A stretch of DNA of 64,000 nt from Diphasiastrum complanatum (GCA_029204225.1 CM055093.1:1162117-1226116); one strand, 5' to 3'; shown: positions 43,322 through 55,799, counted from the stretch's first letter. The notes: generated by a model from the letters alone, not told the origin. Numbers and translations are program-made.

Positions 43322-46300
43322 CACAGATGTGCTTTTAGAGTAGTTGTTTTATTAGTTTTCTTTGTCTGTTTTAGAGTTGCAATTGTCCGAAGACCTTAAG
43401 ATAGCTCAAATATGGCTTAGTGAGTCTCCTTCGGATGCATTAGCTATTATACTTAAAAAGATAGATGAATGATAGTCCCTCTTTGTCAACATAAACAAAC
43501 CAACCATCAAAATCAAGTTTTTGTTGCCAAGAATGGATGATTTAATGGATTGATTAGTTTTAACTTTTGTGTAAGGTATTTCATCGAAGTACGTCTAAGA
43601 TGAAGATACTTGTTAAGGACATACAATAATCAAGAACATACAACAAAGGGTGCACTAGACTTTTTCATTGCTATATTCTTTATTATTCAATTTTATGTAT
43701 TAGGGTCTCAAAATTGCATTGCTTGTTGAATTTTAGATCTTATTGTATTTAGTTATTAATAATAATCTTTGAAGGAGGTCCATTGTCCATCAATAATAGT
43801 CATTCTATGCTTTATTTGTATGTGTAAGTTTATTCATAACTTGATATAAGAGCATTCTCTTGCGTGATTGGAAAAGCGCAAATTTTTGAGTAGATTTATT
43901 CGTATCCACTTTTCTCTCTAGCTTGTTTTTCTCTTTTTGGCTGTTTTTTATTTAATCATTTTTGTTCTCTAGACCTAATTATGATTTGTTTGAAACAACT
44001 TTGATATTTTTTATTTGTCATCAATTTCACTAGTATCAATAGTTCCATAGCATTGTTGGGTGCGTTTGGAGAATTGATTTTCTTTCGTAGTTATTTTTTT
44101 TCATCTTTTTGCAAGACAAATTTTGGAAATAAGCATGTGTACGAGGACACTAGACAAACCTGGAGCACCATTAGTGACTCCATCCTCACTTTCCAAATAG
44201 CATAATTGGTAGAATGGGTTAAATGAAGTATTTTATGTTTAAAGACTTTAAATTATTTGTTTTCTATGATCCTTAGGATCCATTTGTGTCCATTTTGACA
44301 TTCTAGAAGTGAAGTAATTGCAAAGTCAAATTTTACAAAATTTTGTCCTCTAGTATGACATGTTTGTCTTGAATAGATCAACGGTTTTCTCAAATTCGTT
44401 GTACGATCAAAGCATTCTATTGAAAGAAGTTAGAAAAATCTTGAACTACGGTTGGAGACTAAGAGAATCCCCACTCCCCCCACATGACTCATACCTCACA
44501 AATAATGAAAAATTACATACACACAATCAACTAAGAACCTATAACTAGGAAACTTTTCCATTATGAACTTGTTAAAAATGACATAAAATTGCAAGCACCC
44601 ATAAATACTTGATCAAAGTTTTTTTTTGGACTCAAACCTCTAACTTAGACATTTGATTCTATGTGTGGTTTGCAAGGTGGGCCACACAGTGACTCAATAT
44701 TTCATTTTCTTTGTCTACGTCTAAAAGAGAAGCAAGACAATGACATCACAGATTCTCCCAAAGTCTAGAATAGGCAAGATGTAAGGTTAGAGGGCTTTGA
44801 GGATTTCCTCTAATCGTTCCACAAGGATAGAGATTATCCTTTGTCTGTGATGTATCTTCAGTCCTAACAGTACAATGATAATTAGGTAGGGGTGGAGGTA
44901 TATGGTATATTTGGTCCCAATGGAGGGTTAGGATGAAACATCTTTGCATGGTTCGTATAGTGTCTAAGAAATGTTCTTTGTGAAGTTTAAGACTAAGATG
45001 AGAGAATATGTAATTCGGTCCTTGAAGAGGATGTCAGCTTACTTTGCGTATGTGTTCAAGACAAATCAACAAATATGAAAGAACTCAAGCCAAACCTTAG
45101 GAAAGGGCAAATGGTCTTGGAAGATAAAACTTATTCATACTTGACTCGTATCATAAATCCACATATCAGTTATCTAAGCTATAATCCACTTTAGAAAACT
45201 CAAGTATAACTTAGGGTAGACTTTCTGAATGTCTTCTAGGTAGTGATTAGATGAGTTCAAATGAACTCGAGGTCTTTACCTAAATCATAGTTGCGTATTG
45301 CTGTAGTAGACCTTTGAGTTTCGAGCACATTGACCACAAAATGTTACTATCATTCATCACAAACCTTTCGACTTGGATCAATAAAGGAATCGACAAAAGC
45401 TTCACAAGGGCTTCTCTGAATTCTCCGCTAGCTGGTGAAAATGTCAAGTGGTGGTTATTTATACACATTGCTCTGTTTATCAAACGATGACGTTTCTCAG
45501 TTTTTGGGCCTAGTTATTTAGCTAGGCAGTTCTGAAGATTGGCATGTCTACTTGCGATTTAACTAGGATAGTGTATTTCAGCTGTACCTGGTGGACTACC
45601 CGCTCTGGGGTTTCACAGAGGTTGGGCCCGTTTAATGCACTCGCAACTAGTTTCCATGCACAATGAACGTGAAAAACGATTTGAATTTTGACGATTTATA
45701 ACACCTAGCAAGAGTATTGTATGCTAGTTAACTTTAGACCGACCAACCTCATAATAGCCAAACATAGTTACTTTAAATGAAAAAATTTGTTTGCCTAACT
45801 ATGTCAGAATGAAAAATTTTCCATAATAAATACTCTTCAAGCGACTCTAGAATGGCAAATATGGAGTACGATCCAACACGGAACCCAACAAGGTAGATAA
45901 CACATGGGGTAAGCAAAACATCCCTTAAACTTTCACTCTAACCTCTCAAATGAGTCGGTTACATGAGAACCTAGCAATTCGGAACAATAGGAATACCTAG
46001 TTCTAAACCGCACACAACATCGTCATGTTTCGACTGTTGTACTAAGTACGACAAAACGATTTAGTTAAACTTTCGTGAATAAGAGAGACTCTAGTCATGA
46101 ATGCTGCAACCAGATGTGAGGCCCATTGCTCTTTATGACATCAAATCTCATATTTTCGATGAGCTTTGTAGCATAATATCAGACCCATGAACGTCGATGC
46201 AGTTCTGACCATTGTGCGCATGTCGGATCAAGTTGATGGAAAAAGAGAAAATGAAGAAGATTAATGTTTTTAGAATGTGAACTGTGCGATTGAAAAGTGA

Positions 46301-46660
46301 ATGGTTCATTTGAGAGAAAATTGAACCTCAAGTTTCTAGAAATAACAAGCCAGAAAATAAATGGCTAGAAAAATCAGCAACTCCCTATGCTTCACCCAAA
46401 GCGTACAAACACAAATTGCAACACAAATTCACACTCAACCACATGACTATTGGATTATTCTACTATCGGGAGTGATTCATCCGAATAATCGATTTTTAAT
46501 CTTCATCCTTTATTATATCCAGTTTTGCAGTTTCATTTGTGTTCCTACACAGTTTGTAGAAATACTTGGGAATCGCTCAACAGGTGGCTCCGACATATCA
46601 GACATCATTCGACATATCGATGACGTCGACGGAAGTCGAAGGAGTCAACCATGTTGAAGA
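43319..46660. other. 3.3 kb without recognisable gene
   Basis: Frames are all short and none recalls a family. There is a weak primer-site-like TTGATATAAGAGCA near 43842. Presumed old repeat DNA and intergenic sequence. Confidence 0.4.
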
Positions 46661-46990
46661 ATGAAAATTATTGTTCCGCCTGATATGAAGCTAAATACTT
46701 GCCCTAACTGCTTTGCAAGTAAATTTCTGGGAGGTTCTAATTGGATGGATGACAGCGCATTACGACCAACTGGCAATTGCGATCTACGACCTGATTAGCT
46801 GTCCTACTGGATTAGCTTAACTTGCTTTAGTATAAATAGCTGATCATCAAAGACTTACGAAGTAGTGCATTGAAGTCTGTAGAAATTTTTTTTTAGAGCT
46901 CCATCAGAGTATTGCTATTAGCGCTTATTACTTATTAGCGGAAGTGCATCAGACAGAGTTTTCATTTACTCAGAGATATCTTAGAGTATG
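46661..46990 (+). repeat. LTR- or promoter-like stretch with TATAAATAG
   Basis: TATAAATAG at 46831-46839 is a strong plant TATA box. About 30-90 bp further on lies a leader-like run with no frame. No gene start downstream was recognised, so this is more likely an LTR promoter than a gene promoter. Confidence 0.3.
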
Positions 46991-47836
46991 TGGGTACATC
47001 TGTTATTGTTTTGTGCTCTCATCATCTGATTTGTACATGCTGCTTACTGAATCAATCTATCTTCTTATTGCGTTCAATAACCCCAATGATCGCCCTTCAA
47101 GATGGGGTTCTGCCAACCTTCAAGCATTTCATACCCTTCTTGCCCTTCTTGCCAAGTGTCCATTTCTCTTTGGAAGGACTTTTAGCTTTCAAGGTCCCTT
47201 CTCCATTATCATCCAAATTTTGCATGATGCTCTTTGTGTTACCCTATGATTGTAGATGGCCTCCATTTTAGTACCCCCTTTCCCTTTCCTTGGTTCTGGT
47301 CCCTCTTGAAGAGCTATTTGTGAGAGCCTTGGGATTGCTTACCCTGGTTTTCTTCTGCTCTTCTTTAGCTATTGGCAGATGTGCTTCTTCTTCCCAAGTG
47401 CTTCTGTTTAGCCTTTAACCTGTTGACACTTTGTTTGTGTTTTTTAACACATTGTTGGGCTTTTTGCTCTGGAGCCTCTGCTTTTACTCTCAAGTCTGTG
47501 TTTTTCAACACAAGCTTCACTTTTCTCTTCTGCCCCTTACCTACTGCTTCATTTTTCCCTCCTGTTTGGTTTTGGATTCTCTACTACAGTACTTGTTGCA
47601 GTCTTAGAGAGTGTGACAACTTCGTTCTCTCCCTATGGCCAAACAAACATGACAAGGTGGTTTCTCCTCCCTCTTTGAACAGATCCCCTCACTTTGCCTC
47701 CCTTCATGGCAGTTTGGATTCTATTTTTGTCTTCATTAGTGCACCCAATAACATCCGGCTTAACCCTAGAGGTCTTCTTCCTCTTTCTTCTGTTGTTAAT
47801 CCTACCCTTAGCTACTTAGAAGCTCTCAAATTCTAA
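46991..47836. other. Coding-like stretch of unknown origin
   Basis: A plus-strand frame of about 154 codons (47372-47836) is Phe/Leu/Ser/Cys-rich. The opposite strand reads as Lys/Arg-rich text, with two in-frame stops in the same area. The strand bias (polypyrimidine plus strand) suggests that the real coding sense, if any, is the minus strand. No family recognised on either strand. Confidence 0.2.
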
Positions 47837-47924
47837 AAATTTCTTTTGGATTTTTTTTTCAAGTGAGAGAGAAGCACTTCATTTTGTCAATTTTGATGTT
47901 TAGTTTCTCTTGCAAAAAAAAAAA

Positions 47925-48400
47925 CTCGCCGGTCAAACTCGCACATTCCTATTCCTATAAACTCGCACGTAAAATCAGTTTTTAGATTTTTTCCAAAGGA
48001 AATGGTGATGCCTCACAGAACGTAATCTGTGGGGCAAATTTTTTTTTGACAAATTTTTTTTACAGGCACCTTTCGGACACTGGAAGGTGCACGTAAAAAA
48101 AATTACTTTTTTTTACGTGCATCTTCCGCCCGGAAGGTGTGCGTGAAAAAAAATTTACGTCAAAAAAAGAAAATGTAAAAACAGAATTCACGGAAGGGAA
48201 GGGCCGGCTCCTCGGTCCTTCCGCCCGTGAAAGATTGTGCGCCCCCTCGGAGCAGGACCCCCCCCCCATCAACTCTCTCAAAGTCGCACAATATCCTCCA
48301 TATCTTTGTAAACTTGCACATACCCCTCTCGTTCTAAACTCGCACAAAACGCAATCCCCCTTCCTCATCGGAACTCGCGTCAACTGTGAAGAATTGCCAA
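47925..48400. repeat. Hairpin flanked by AACTCGCAC repeats
   Basis: The centre (48082-48127) is a hairpin: GGAAGGTGCACGTAAAAAAA pairs with TTTTTTTACGTGCATCTTCC with one mismatch and a 6 base loop. Around it the motif AAACTCGCAC or close variants occurs about six times (near 47934, 47957, 48281, 48308, 48331 and 48369). Origin unknown. Confidence 0.6.
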
Positions 48401-48441
48401 AAATTGGCAAATCTAGCTTGATCAAAAACCATGTAGAATAG

Positions 48442-49085
48442 TGTAAATTGTGTACACAAGTGGGTCCCACACATGTGAGGCCATGATGCCACATGGGAAA
48501 CCCATCCTAATGTAGGTTAGGTCAAGTCAATAGAGTTGGTCATGTCTATTTGGTGGTCATCCCTACTTTATAGGACCTACACCTAAGTTTAAGGTGAAAA
48601 TTTGACCAACTAGCTACCTACCAAGCATAACTCTAGGAAATAGACTAGGGTTTCATTTTAGGTCAAGGAGAGTGAGTTAACTTCCTTATTACATGCTGGA
48701 AATCCACCTAACTTCAAGAAGGAAGTCGAATTTGCTATGTATTCCCTCTCTCCATAGTGAGAAGATAGAAAATTTTTGGAGCTCATTGGCAATCTCAAGC
48801 TAGTTCACTATGTACATTGAGTTTTTGTGATCCAAATGAAACCAAATCAATTTCTACTTGTTTCTTAGGCTAAAGGCCATACTACAGCCTGTATTACACA
48901 CGTGTGGGCTCGGATTTCAATGTTTATCAATGCTTTTGATTGTTAATGCTTGTTGTTTGTCAAATTGCCAATCTAGATCAACTTTTTTGTGTCTAGTTTT
49001 TTGATAGATTGTTAAGCAAGCATCCAATCACTCTTGTGGATCTTTTGTAGATCCATTTATGGTCCTAAAGTACAGTACTTTCACA
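48442..49085 (+). repeat. Copia 5' LTR
   Basis: Ends TTTCACA at 49085, directly before a perfect initiator-Met primer site. The start is put at TGTAAATTG (48442), giving 644 bp; a start at 48450 is also possible. It carries CACACATGTG at 48468-48477 and CACACGTGTG at 48897-48906, as in the other Copia LTRs of the window. Confidence 0.6.
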
Positions 49086-49098
49086 TGGTATCAGAGCC
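49086..49098 (+). promoter_or_regulatory. Primer binding site (initiator Met tRNA)
   Basis: TGGTATCAGAGCC is a perfect match to the usual plant Copia site and lies directly after an LTR-like CA end. The coding part of this element is missing; a 175 bp tandem pair and a LINE tail follow instead. Confidence 0.85.
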
Positions 49099-49521
49099 AA
49101 GTACAAGAGCATAATCCATTGATCTAATGCAAATCCATTTTTAGCAAGTTTTGGTGCTAAAAGCTAGTATTGAGAGGGCAAGCTAGAATCTTGATTTTGG
49201 TGAGGAGATTTGATCCCAAACTTGGTAGGGGTCCAAATCCATACTGTCCACATGTGTGGGCACCTCTGAACCTGCATTTAATGCATGGTATTCATTTGAT
49301 CCAAAAAAATTCAATTTGTGAGCTATTGGTGTAATTTTTGGTGGAGATCCTAGGATAATCTACCAAGATCATTTGCCATTGATTAGATTTGAATTTGTTT
49401 CATGGAATCTAATTAATCTAGGCTGAGTTCAAGTCCTATTAAGGTTAAAAACAGGTCTTGAAAGTACACCAAGAAGGAAAAAAGAGATTAAGTCATTTTT
49501 TTGTCCAAAAATAGCCAAATT

Positions 49522-49868
49522 TGGCAAGATTTGATTGTAAGTAGATTTCACATCATCTTATCTTCATTCCAACTTTGTGAGGGAGTGCTAGAACTGAGAT
49601 TATAAGTCCATTTGTTGGATTAGAAATCTAATTTGAGTGAAAAACTACAAGAGAGAGACCTTAGTGAGTTTCTAGAGACAATCAAATGCATTTCTTGGCA
49701 AGATTTGTTTGAAAGTAGTTTTCACTTCATCTTATCTTCATTCTAGCTTTGTGAGGGAGTGATAGAACTGTGATTATAAGTTCATTTGTTGGATTAGAAA
49801 TCAAATTTGAGTGAAACACTGCAAGTGTGAGACCTTTGTGAGTTTCAAGTCAATCAAATCTATTTCTT
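49522..49868 (+). repeat. 175 bp tandem duplication in a Copia leader
   Basis: Two copies start GGCAAGATTTG at 49522 and 49697. They share TCATCTTATCTTCATTC, TTTGTGAGGGAGTG, TTGTTGGATTAGAAATC and GTGAGTTTC. They are about 90 percent identical by eye. Confidence 0.85.
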
Positions 49869-50200
49869 GTTTGTAGCTTCTCCCTCAAAAACCTGAAGAT
49901 TCCTGGTTGTCCAAATCCTCCACAAAGCCGCTAGCCTGCACACATGCCAAAGGGTAAGAGCAGAAGAATCTGTCAGAACGGAATCCCCCAGCAAGATAGT
50001 AGCCGTGTCCAGAGAAAAAGTGAGGCCCCACCGCGAGAAAATGTGACTCAACTCCAGCCAAATATGCCGATGACAGTGAAGGAACAAAGGGAGGAAAGAT
50101 GTAAGATATGTCCGTTTTACCAATCATTGCAGCCTGGAATCAAAACAACTATTCCCAGTAAAGGCGCAGCTGAGTGAAGGATGTATGAAGCATCTTTGAA
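49864..50200 (-). pseudogene. LINE ORF2 C-terminal fragment
   Basis: Minus-strand frames give LHCHRHIWLELSHIF, then ALTLWHVCRLAALWRIWTTR and NLQVFEGEATNK. The W-x-I-W-x-x-R-N-x-x-x-F signature with a preceding H-C-x-x-x-x-W segment is the zinc-finger-like tail found after reverse transcriptase in plant non-LTR retrotransposons. Two overlapping frames indicate a frameshift. The rest of the LINE is not recognisable. Confidence 0.7.
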
Positions 50201-52060
50201 AACCTCTACTTAGCGCTTGAAGAGAGGTGGCTGACTGTGGTCCACCAAAAGTTTGTCTTGTGAAAAACAAAGTGAAGAAGAAATGGTTGCGCTTCGCCTT
50301 GGCTGAACGGATGAATGGAGCTTGTTGCGAGCTGTGGAGGAGGATTGACATTGTCTTTGTCTCCTCGCGATCCAGCTATGGAAACGCTCTCTCTCGCGCT
50401 TATGATCTCTCTCTCACGAGGCATCCCTCTGTCTCGTTTGTTGATGGCCGCGCTGTCAAAATGGTATAGAGGGAGCCGGCCCATAGTTTTTTTTTTTTTT
50501 GGGAAAAATAGGGTTTGTTTTTTCATGGAGGGGCCCATGGCCTTTTGTAAAAAAAAAAAAAGGACTCAAAATCTTACTTTTTGGGCTTGTGCATGAATGT
50601 ACAATATAGTCAAGAAAGTTATGATTGTAAAATGGTCGGCAATTTTGGAATTGGCTAACTGTTTGCATTCAGTGCTTTTACATGCCTGTTTATCAAGGCT
50701 TGGAAAGGATTTTGACATTTTCTTAGCTGTGAGTTAGTTCGAAATCGGTTTTCTGGAACAACTCAGGAAGATCAGGCTAATAACACCCAGTTAGAGAAAT
50801 TCTGATTTCTTGGTGTTTGTTTGTCAAAATTTAACCTTCGATAATATGCATGTGACTTTGACATTTTCGACTAAGCCGGTTTTTGGGAACTTGAGTACCA
50901 TTGTTCGTGGCCAAGCAGTATTAATTGGTTTCAAGTGGAATTTTTTTGAAGCTGATCTTGACGGAACTAAGGGAGTGGTATAGTTCTCAGGCATAAACCC
51001 GGTCTAGGAATCTGATTCTTTGGTACAATGCTATTTAAACCAATTAATTCTGGAGTATTGGTACTCCCAGTGGATAGAGTTAATTTGTGTTTTGTTTTCT
51101 CCTTTTCAATCGGTAGAACACTGATCAATTGGTTATTGTGGTTTTGATGACTTAGGTCATTAAAATTGAACAAACCAAAACTTTTGGAGATACTTGTTAG
51201 ATAAGTAATGGTGGAAATTCATTGCATTTGGAGGTATTTCTTTATTCAACAATATTATTTGGGGTGAATACAGTGGAGAAAGTACTCGAATTCAAATCTT
51301 ATTTCCCATTAATTATAGATAATTTTAACGAAGTAATTCTTAAGCCAGTAAGTAAAAAAAGAGGGAACAATAATAATAGGAATTGATCGAAAGTAAATCT
51401 GATTTCATTTCCAGTTAAAATCCTATGGTGGTTTGTATATCGATATTTCTACCCAGGTATAGAATAGAGATAAAACTGTTTCAAACTTTTTTCCTACAGT
51501 AATTCATTTTTTTTTTAAAACATTTACTTATGTCATTAAGTCTTCTTGATACCTTACCTGAAAGATTTTCAAGAAACTGAAAATTCTAAGGAGGAAAGAA
51601 GAGTGGACATCAGTGGAAGTAAGTGTGATCAGGAAATGTATTTCACAATTAGGATTTGAGTAACCCCAAAAAATAATTGTTTAATACTAGTTATTAATTT
51701 TCTGGATAGAATTCATTTAGTTGAATTCATAGTTTATATCTTTGTAACCATTGAGTTATCCGCAGTTTTGGGTGTCAATTGTGATTTTAGAAGTAGAGTC
51801 TGATACATGGATTACATTGGATCTACTAGTTGACAGAAGCTTGTCCCTAGATTTGATGCATCAGTAAGGGATTTGAAGCTTATTCATTAATCAAAAAAGA
51901 TCAGGATGTAATATTGAAGTGGATTTGTCGTATCCATCTGATAGGCATGCCAGCCATCCAAATAAATGGATTCTCCAGTATTTGGGAACAAGAGATAATA
52001 TCCTATAATGATTATAGGATAGCTAGAAGATCAGTGGATCTCTAGAATATCAGATAAGGC
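50201..52060. other. 1.9 kb without recognisable gene
   Basis: A GC-richer patch at 50210-50480 with CTCTCTCTCGCG and short frames on both strands could be an old exon or LINE remnant, but no family is recognised. 50580-52060 is AT-rich and non-coding, with a style like 3723-6298. Confidence 0.35.
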
Positions 52061-53571
52061 GGTTAGTGATGGATCGATTCTGTAAATAGGCAGCTATAGT
52101 AACAGCTTCTGCCCAGAACTTCTTTGGAAGAGAGGCATGGGCCATCATGCTCTTGGCACTTTCGATGAGTATCCGGTTCTTCCTTTCAGCTACACCATTG
52201 GACTGAGGTGAGTAGCTGGTTGTGTATTGTTGAAGTATCTCGTTGGCCTTGCAGAACTCCTTGAATTCTGTGGAGATGTACTCTCCCCCTCCATCTGTGC
52301 ATAGAGCCTTAAAGATAGCCGCGTCTTCTTCCGCAGGCTAGAACCTTCCGGAATTTGTCAAGGATTGTGCAGCCTTCTGTATTGAGTTCAACCTCCGACT
52401 TGAATCAATGATTCTGCTAACTGAGAGCAGATTCTTGGTCAGATTTGGAACGTGGAGAACGTTGGATAGCAACTTGACTTCACCTTGACCCTGACTGTTC
52501 CTTCACCTTCGATTGAATGCGATGAGTTGTCTCCAAGTTGCACAGCTGGAGAGTGGGTGAACGACTTGTAGTCTTTGAACCAGTCGCAGTGGTGAGTCAT
52601 GTGTTGAGTTGCTCCGGAGTCTAGATACCATGAATCGATATCCTATTTTTTTTTTACTTTGGTCATGAAAGTTGCTTCATCTTCTTCTTCTTCTTGTTGC
52701 TGATTTGAGTGACTGGCTGTAGCACTACGTGCTTATTTTTGGAACTGTTTTTTCTTTTTGTTGTTGTACTTTAAAGTTTGGCAGTCCTTGATTTCGTGAC
52801 CAGTCCTCTTACAGTATCTATAGAATAGTTTCTGCACAGGTTAGAATGATGAAGAGCTTGAATTCGATCCTGAACCAAAATTTGGTCCAGACTACTTATT
52901 GCTCTTTTTTTTAGTAGAGCCTGACCTTGTAGATCTCTTGGATCTAAACTTCTGATTTTTTGAATACAGAGCTTGAGGATTCGATCCAGAGCCTGAGGAG
53001 GATGCTGATCTTCTGATCTCCTCTTGTAGGAGCAGCGAGATTACTCTTGATAGAGTGAGGTGCTCCTGGGTAGAAACTGCCATTACCCAATTTTCGTAGG
53101 CTTCAGGTAGACCAGTTTATAGGGTCATGAGTGCATCTGAATCTTCTATGACTGAGCCTGTTGCAGTCATGCTCCATAAGATTTTTGAAAGTGTTGAGGT
53201 GACTTGAAACACTATCTGCTTCAGACATTCTGAGGTTGAAAAATTTATTCCTCAGATGGAGCTTGGATGTAACGTCTCTAATGTCGTAGAGAGTTGCTAG
53301 GATGTCCCATGCATCCTTAGTTGTCTGAACAGCACGTATGTGGCTGATCTGAGTGTCCTTGATGTTGAGGGTGATCATGGCAAATGCTTTGCCATCTCTC
53401 AGTCTCCACTTGGTGATGACAGTAGCATCACCTTCTGTTTTGAGATATGCGCCATCAACGATGTCCCACAGTTCTTTGGCTAGAAGTATAACCTTCATCT
53501 TGAATTTTTCAGAGATGGTAGTTATCTCCATCGAGTTTGTCAATGAGAGATGAACTGGATGATGGATCCAT
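52061..53571 (-). mobile_element. Copia gag, protease and partial integrase
   Basis: Minus-strand 5' half of a Copia element. Gag opens MDPSSSSSLIDKLDGDNYHL at 53571 and continues with KVILLAKELWDIVDG, AWDILATLYDIRDVTSK and LRNKFFNLRMSEADSV. A basic Ser-rich part follows (GSGSNPQALYSKNQKFRSKR). Protease-region text LSNVLHVPNLTKNLLSVSRI lies near 52470. Integrase follows with [39 protein letters not shown] and KKFWAEAVTIAAYLQNRS, cut off at 52061. Several frameshifts. The 3' half is absent on this strand. Confidence 0.88.
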
Positions 53572-53672
53572 CCTGGTTGGACTAGGTCGTTGGTAAAAAC
53601 AATGATTGTCTAAACATTGTTGGCTGCGTGTTTGCTTGAAAGTCGTCTTGATTGAAACAAGACTGATAATTT

Positions 53673-53684
53673 GCTCTGATACCA
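53673..53684 (-). promoter_or_regulatory. Primer binding site (initiator Met tRNA)
   Basis: On the minus strand TGGTATCAGAGC follows ACGACA, the end of the 5' LTR, and lies about 100 bp before the gag ATG. It is a perfect match to the standard site. Confidence 0.85.
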
Positions 53685-54477
53685 TGTCGTAAAACGGTCG
53701 TCGTGAGCACAACGGAGGCTCGGTTGCTCAAAGCGTAGGCTTGTAGGAACGGAAACGCAACAATTAGCAGTAGAATATTCAAGTAGAATAATTCATAAAG
53801 TTTACGCAAATGAACGAAGTAGCAGTGAGAAGAAAAAAATTGCACTCTGATAAAATATCAACAGTGAGTACAATGGCTTGAAGTAATAACTTCAGCTTGC
53901 TGAGCGTGATAATGCTGGCTACAGATAACTCTGATTGAAAGAGAATTGTCAAAGAATTATTCCTTAACGCTTACATAGCTTGATTCAGCTAATATAGAGA
54001 TTTACAAGAGAGAAATTATCTTACAAGCCTTTAAGGCTATTTATGCCAGTCTTTGCATATGTACAAAAGTTGGTAACCGTCAACCGCCTTTGGGATAATT
54101 GTTTGTCCAACTGTTTTAGGGTTACTCATCCATTGGTGAAGTCGGTCAGCAAAAAGCGAAGAAGGCGAAAGTGCCTAAAATTGATTTGTAAGGTATTCTG
54201 GCCACTTGGCCAGAGTGTCGCATTTTTCGCTATGGAGCGAAAAAGGCAAAAAAGACGAAGGTGTCTTGAAAATGATTTCTAAATTATTCTGGCCACTTGG
54301 CCAGTGTGTCACATTTTTTTGCTATGGAGCGAAAAAGGCGAAGAAGGCGAAGGTGCCTTTAAATGATTTCTAAGTCATAGAAAAAATCTCGAAGGGAAAA
54401 ATGTCAAGGCCTAGAAAATATGCTCATTGCTTGAACGATTTGTTTACGGCTGAGCATAAGAAATCTAGCACTACCAA
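53685..54477 (-). repeat. 5' LTR of the minus-strand Copia element
   Basis: Inner edge at 53685 is set by the primer site. The outer edge is tentatively placed at 54477, where the minus strand starts TGGTAGTGCTAG. No partner LTR survives to confirm it. Confidence 0.5.
54156..54375 (+). repeat. Tandem repeat of about 90 bp in the Copia LTR
   Basis: Units begin GCGAARAAGGCRAAR at about 54156, 54237 and 54329, the last incomplete. Shared text includes ATTCTGGCCACTTGGCCAG and TTTTCGCTATGGAGCGAAAA, both small palindromes. Confidence 0.85.
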
Positions 54478-54489
54478 GGGAGATCATCA

Positions 54490-55500
54490 GGGTTGTTGTG
54501 TATGTGGACAACACCCTGATACTATGCAAAAGCAAAGGCTTGATTGCAGGAGTGAAGAATGAGATCTCGAAACATTTCAAGATAACAAACCTAGGAGAAG
54601 CCAGATGTTATCTAGGCTTGCAGATTGACCGCAACTATGATGAAGGAAAGCTATACCTTCACCAGTCAAGATACACCTAGAAAATCCTAGATGATTTCGG
54701 GATGACAGAATGCAAAGGGGCAAATACCCCAATGCTTGTAGGGACAGTCCTGACGAACACAGATTGTTCAAAGACAAAAGAAGAGCAGGAGATGATGCAG
54801 CACACGCCTTATAGGAGGCTGATGGATTTTTGATGTATCTAGGAGACAACACACACTCCGACATTGCTTATGTCATGTTCAGAATGAGTCAATTCAACAC
54901 GAATCCAGGCTTAGCACGCCGGAAAATCGCAAAGCGAATCTTACAGTACCTTCAACAGACGAAGGATTATGGGCTGTGTTATTCTTGTGATGTAGGTTTT
55001 CAGATGCACTCCTACAATGATGCTAGCTGGGCATCTCTCAAGGACGACTGTAAAAGTGTCTCAGGAGGGTGCACCATTGCAACAGGCAGAACAATTCTCT
55101 GGGTCAGCAAGAAACAGACCATTATAGCTCAATCATCCTGTGAAGCAGAATACGTTGCAGCCGCAAAGATGGCCAACGAAATCACATGGATGAGACAGTT
55201 CCTTGATGGACTGGGTGAAACCAACCAAGAGCCACTAATTCTACAAATGGACAATACTTCTGCAATTCACCTGACAAAGGATCCTGTGTTTTACTCAAAA
55301 ACGAAACACATCGCAATCAAGTATCACTTGATAAGGGACCTGGTCACTAGAAGGGAATTGAAGACCAGCTTCATTGGCATGAAGCAAATGGTGGCGGACA
55401 TTTTCACCAAGGTCCTAGACAAAGGTTTGTTTGATAGGCAGAGGAAGAGTCTAGGAGTTATAAAGCTACCATGCTTTGAGAGGGAGCTGAAGAACCAAAT
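54490..55500 (+). mobile_element. Copia RT end and RNase H, plus strand
   Basis: 3' half of a Copia polyprotein. MYVDNTLILCKS stands for the Y-V-D-D site (Asn at the second Asp). ISKHFKITNLGEARCYLGLQ and KLYLHQSRYT follow, and after a stop near 54677, SDIAYVMFRMSQF, GLCYSCDVGF, NDASWASLKDDCKSVSGGC, QSSCEAEYVAAAKMANEITW and KHIAIKYHLIRDLV. The 260-codon frame at 54830-55612 covers RNase H with its usual acidic residues. It lies tail-away from the minus-strand gag half at 52061-53571. Confidence 0.9.
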
Positions 55501-55584
55501 TGTTTTCGACCATAAAGCTATGATAGCTTTAGAGCTCAAGGTAGAAGAGAAACAAGGGAGATGCATGGTACAATCCACATTGTT

Positions 55585-55795
55585 CTTGTTTCTTTTTACT
55601 TTTTGTTCATAATTACCCATGCTCTAAAATTATTTTCCTTACTTTTCCTCAATGCATGGAGCTAATTGGAGTCTATTTTCTTGTGTAGAGTTCAAGTGTA
55701 GTTGTCCAGACATTTTCATAACAAAATTCAAACTAGCTAGCTTAGAACATAGCCTTTATTTTCAAGTGTTCACATATTCATTCACATTACAACCA
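55585..55795 (+). repeat. Probable Copia LTR fragment, repeated in RNASEH2A intron 4
   Basis: Follows the Copia RNase H. It is similar along about 200 bp to 34837-35050. Position suggests LTR sequence, but no clear purine tract or TG start was found. Confidence 0.5.
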
Positions 55796-55799
55796 TGAC

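Noticed and set aside
43838-43853. TTGATATAAGAGCA as a Copia primer site
   Set aside because: Too many mismatches to TGGTATCAGAGC and no LTR-like end or gag after it.
47372-47836. 154-codon plus-strand ORF, hydrophobic and Cys-rich
   Set aside because: Pyrimidine-rich composition produces Phe/Leu/Ser text without family motifs. No ATG context, splice support or homologue recognised.
50227-50596. Overlapping plus and minus frames in the GC-richer patch
   Set aside because: Neither strand gives family text, and both run into T-rich tracts. Could be an old exon or LINE part but cannot be supported.
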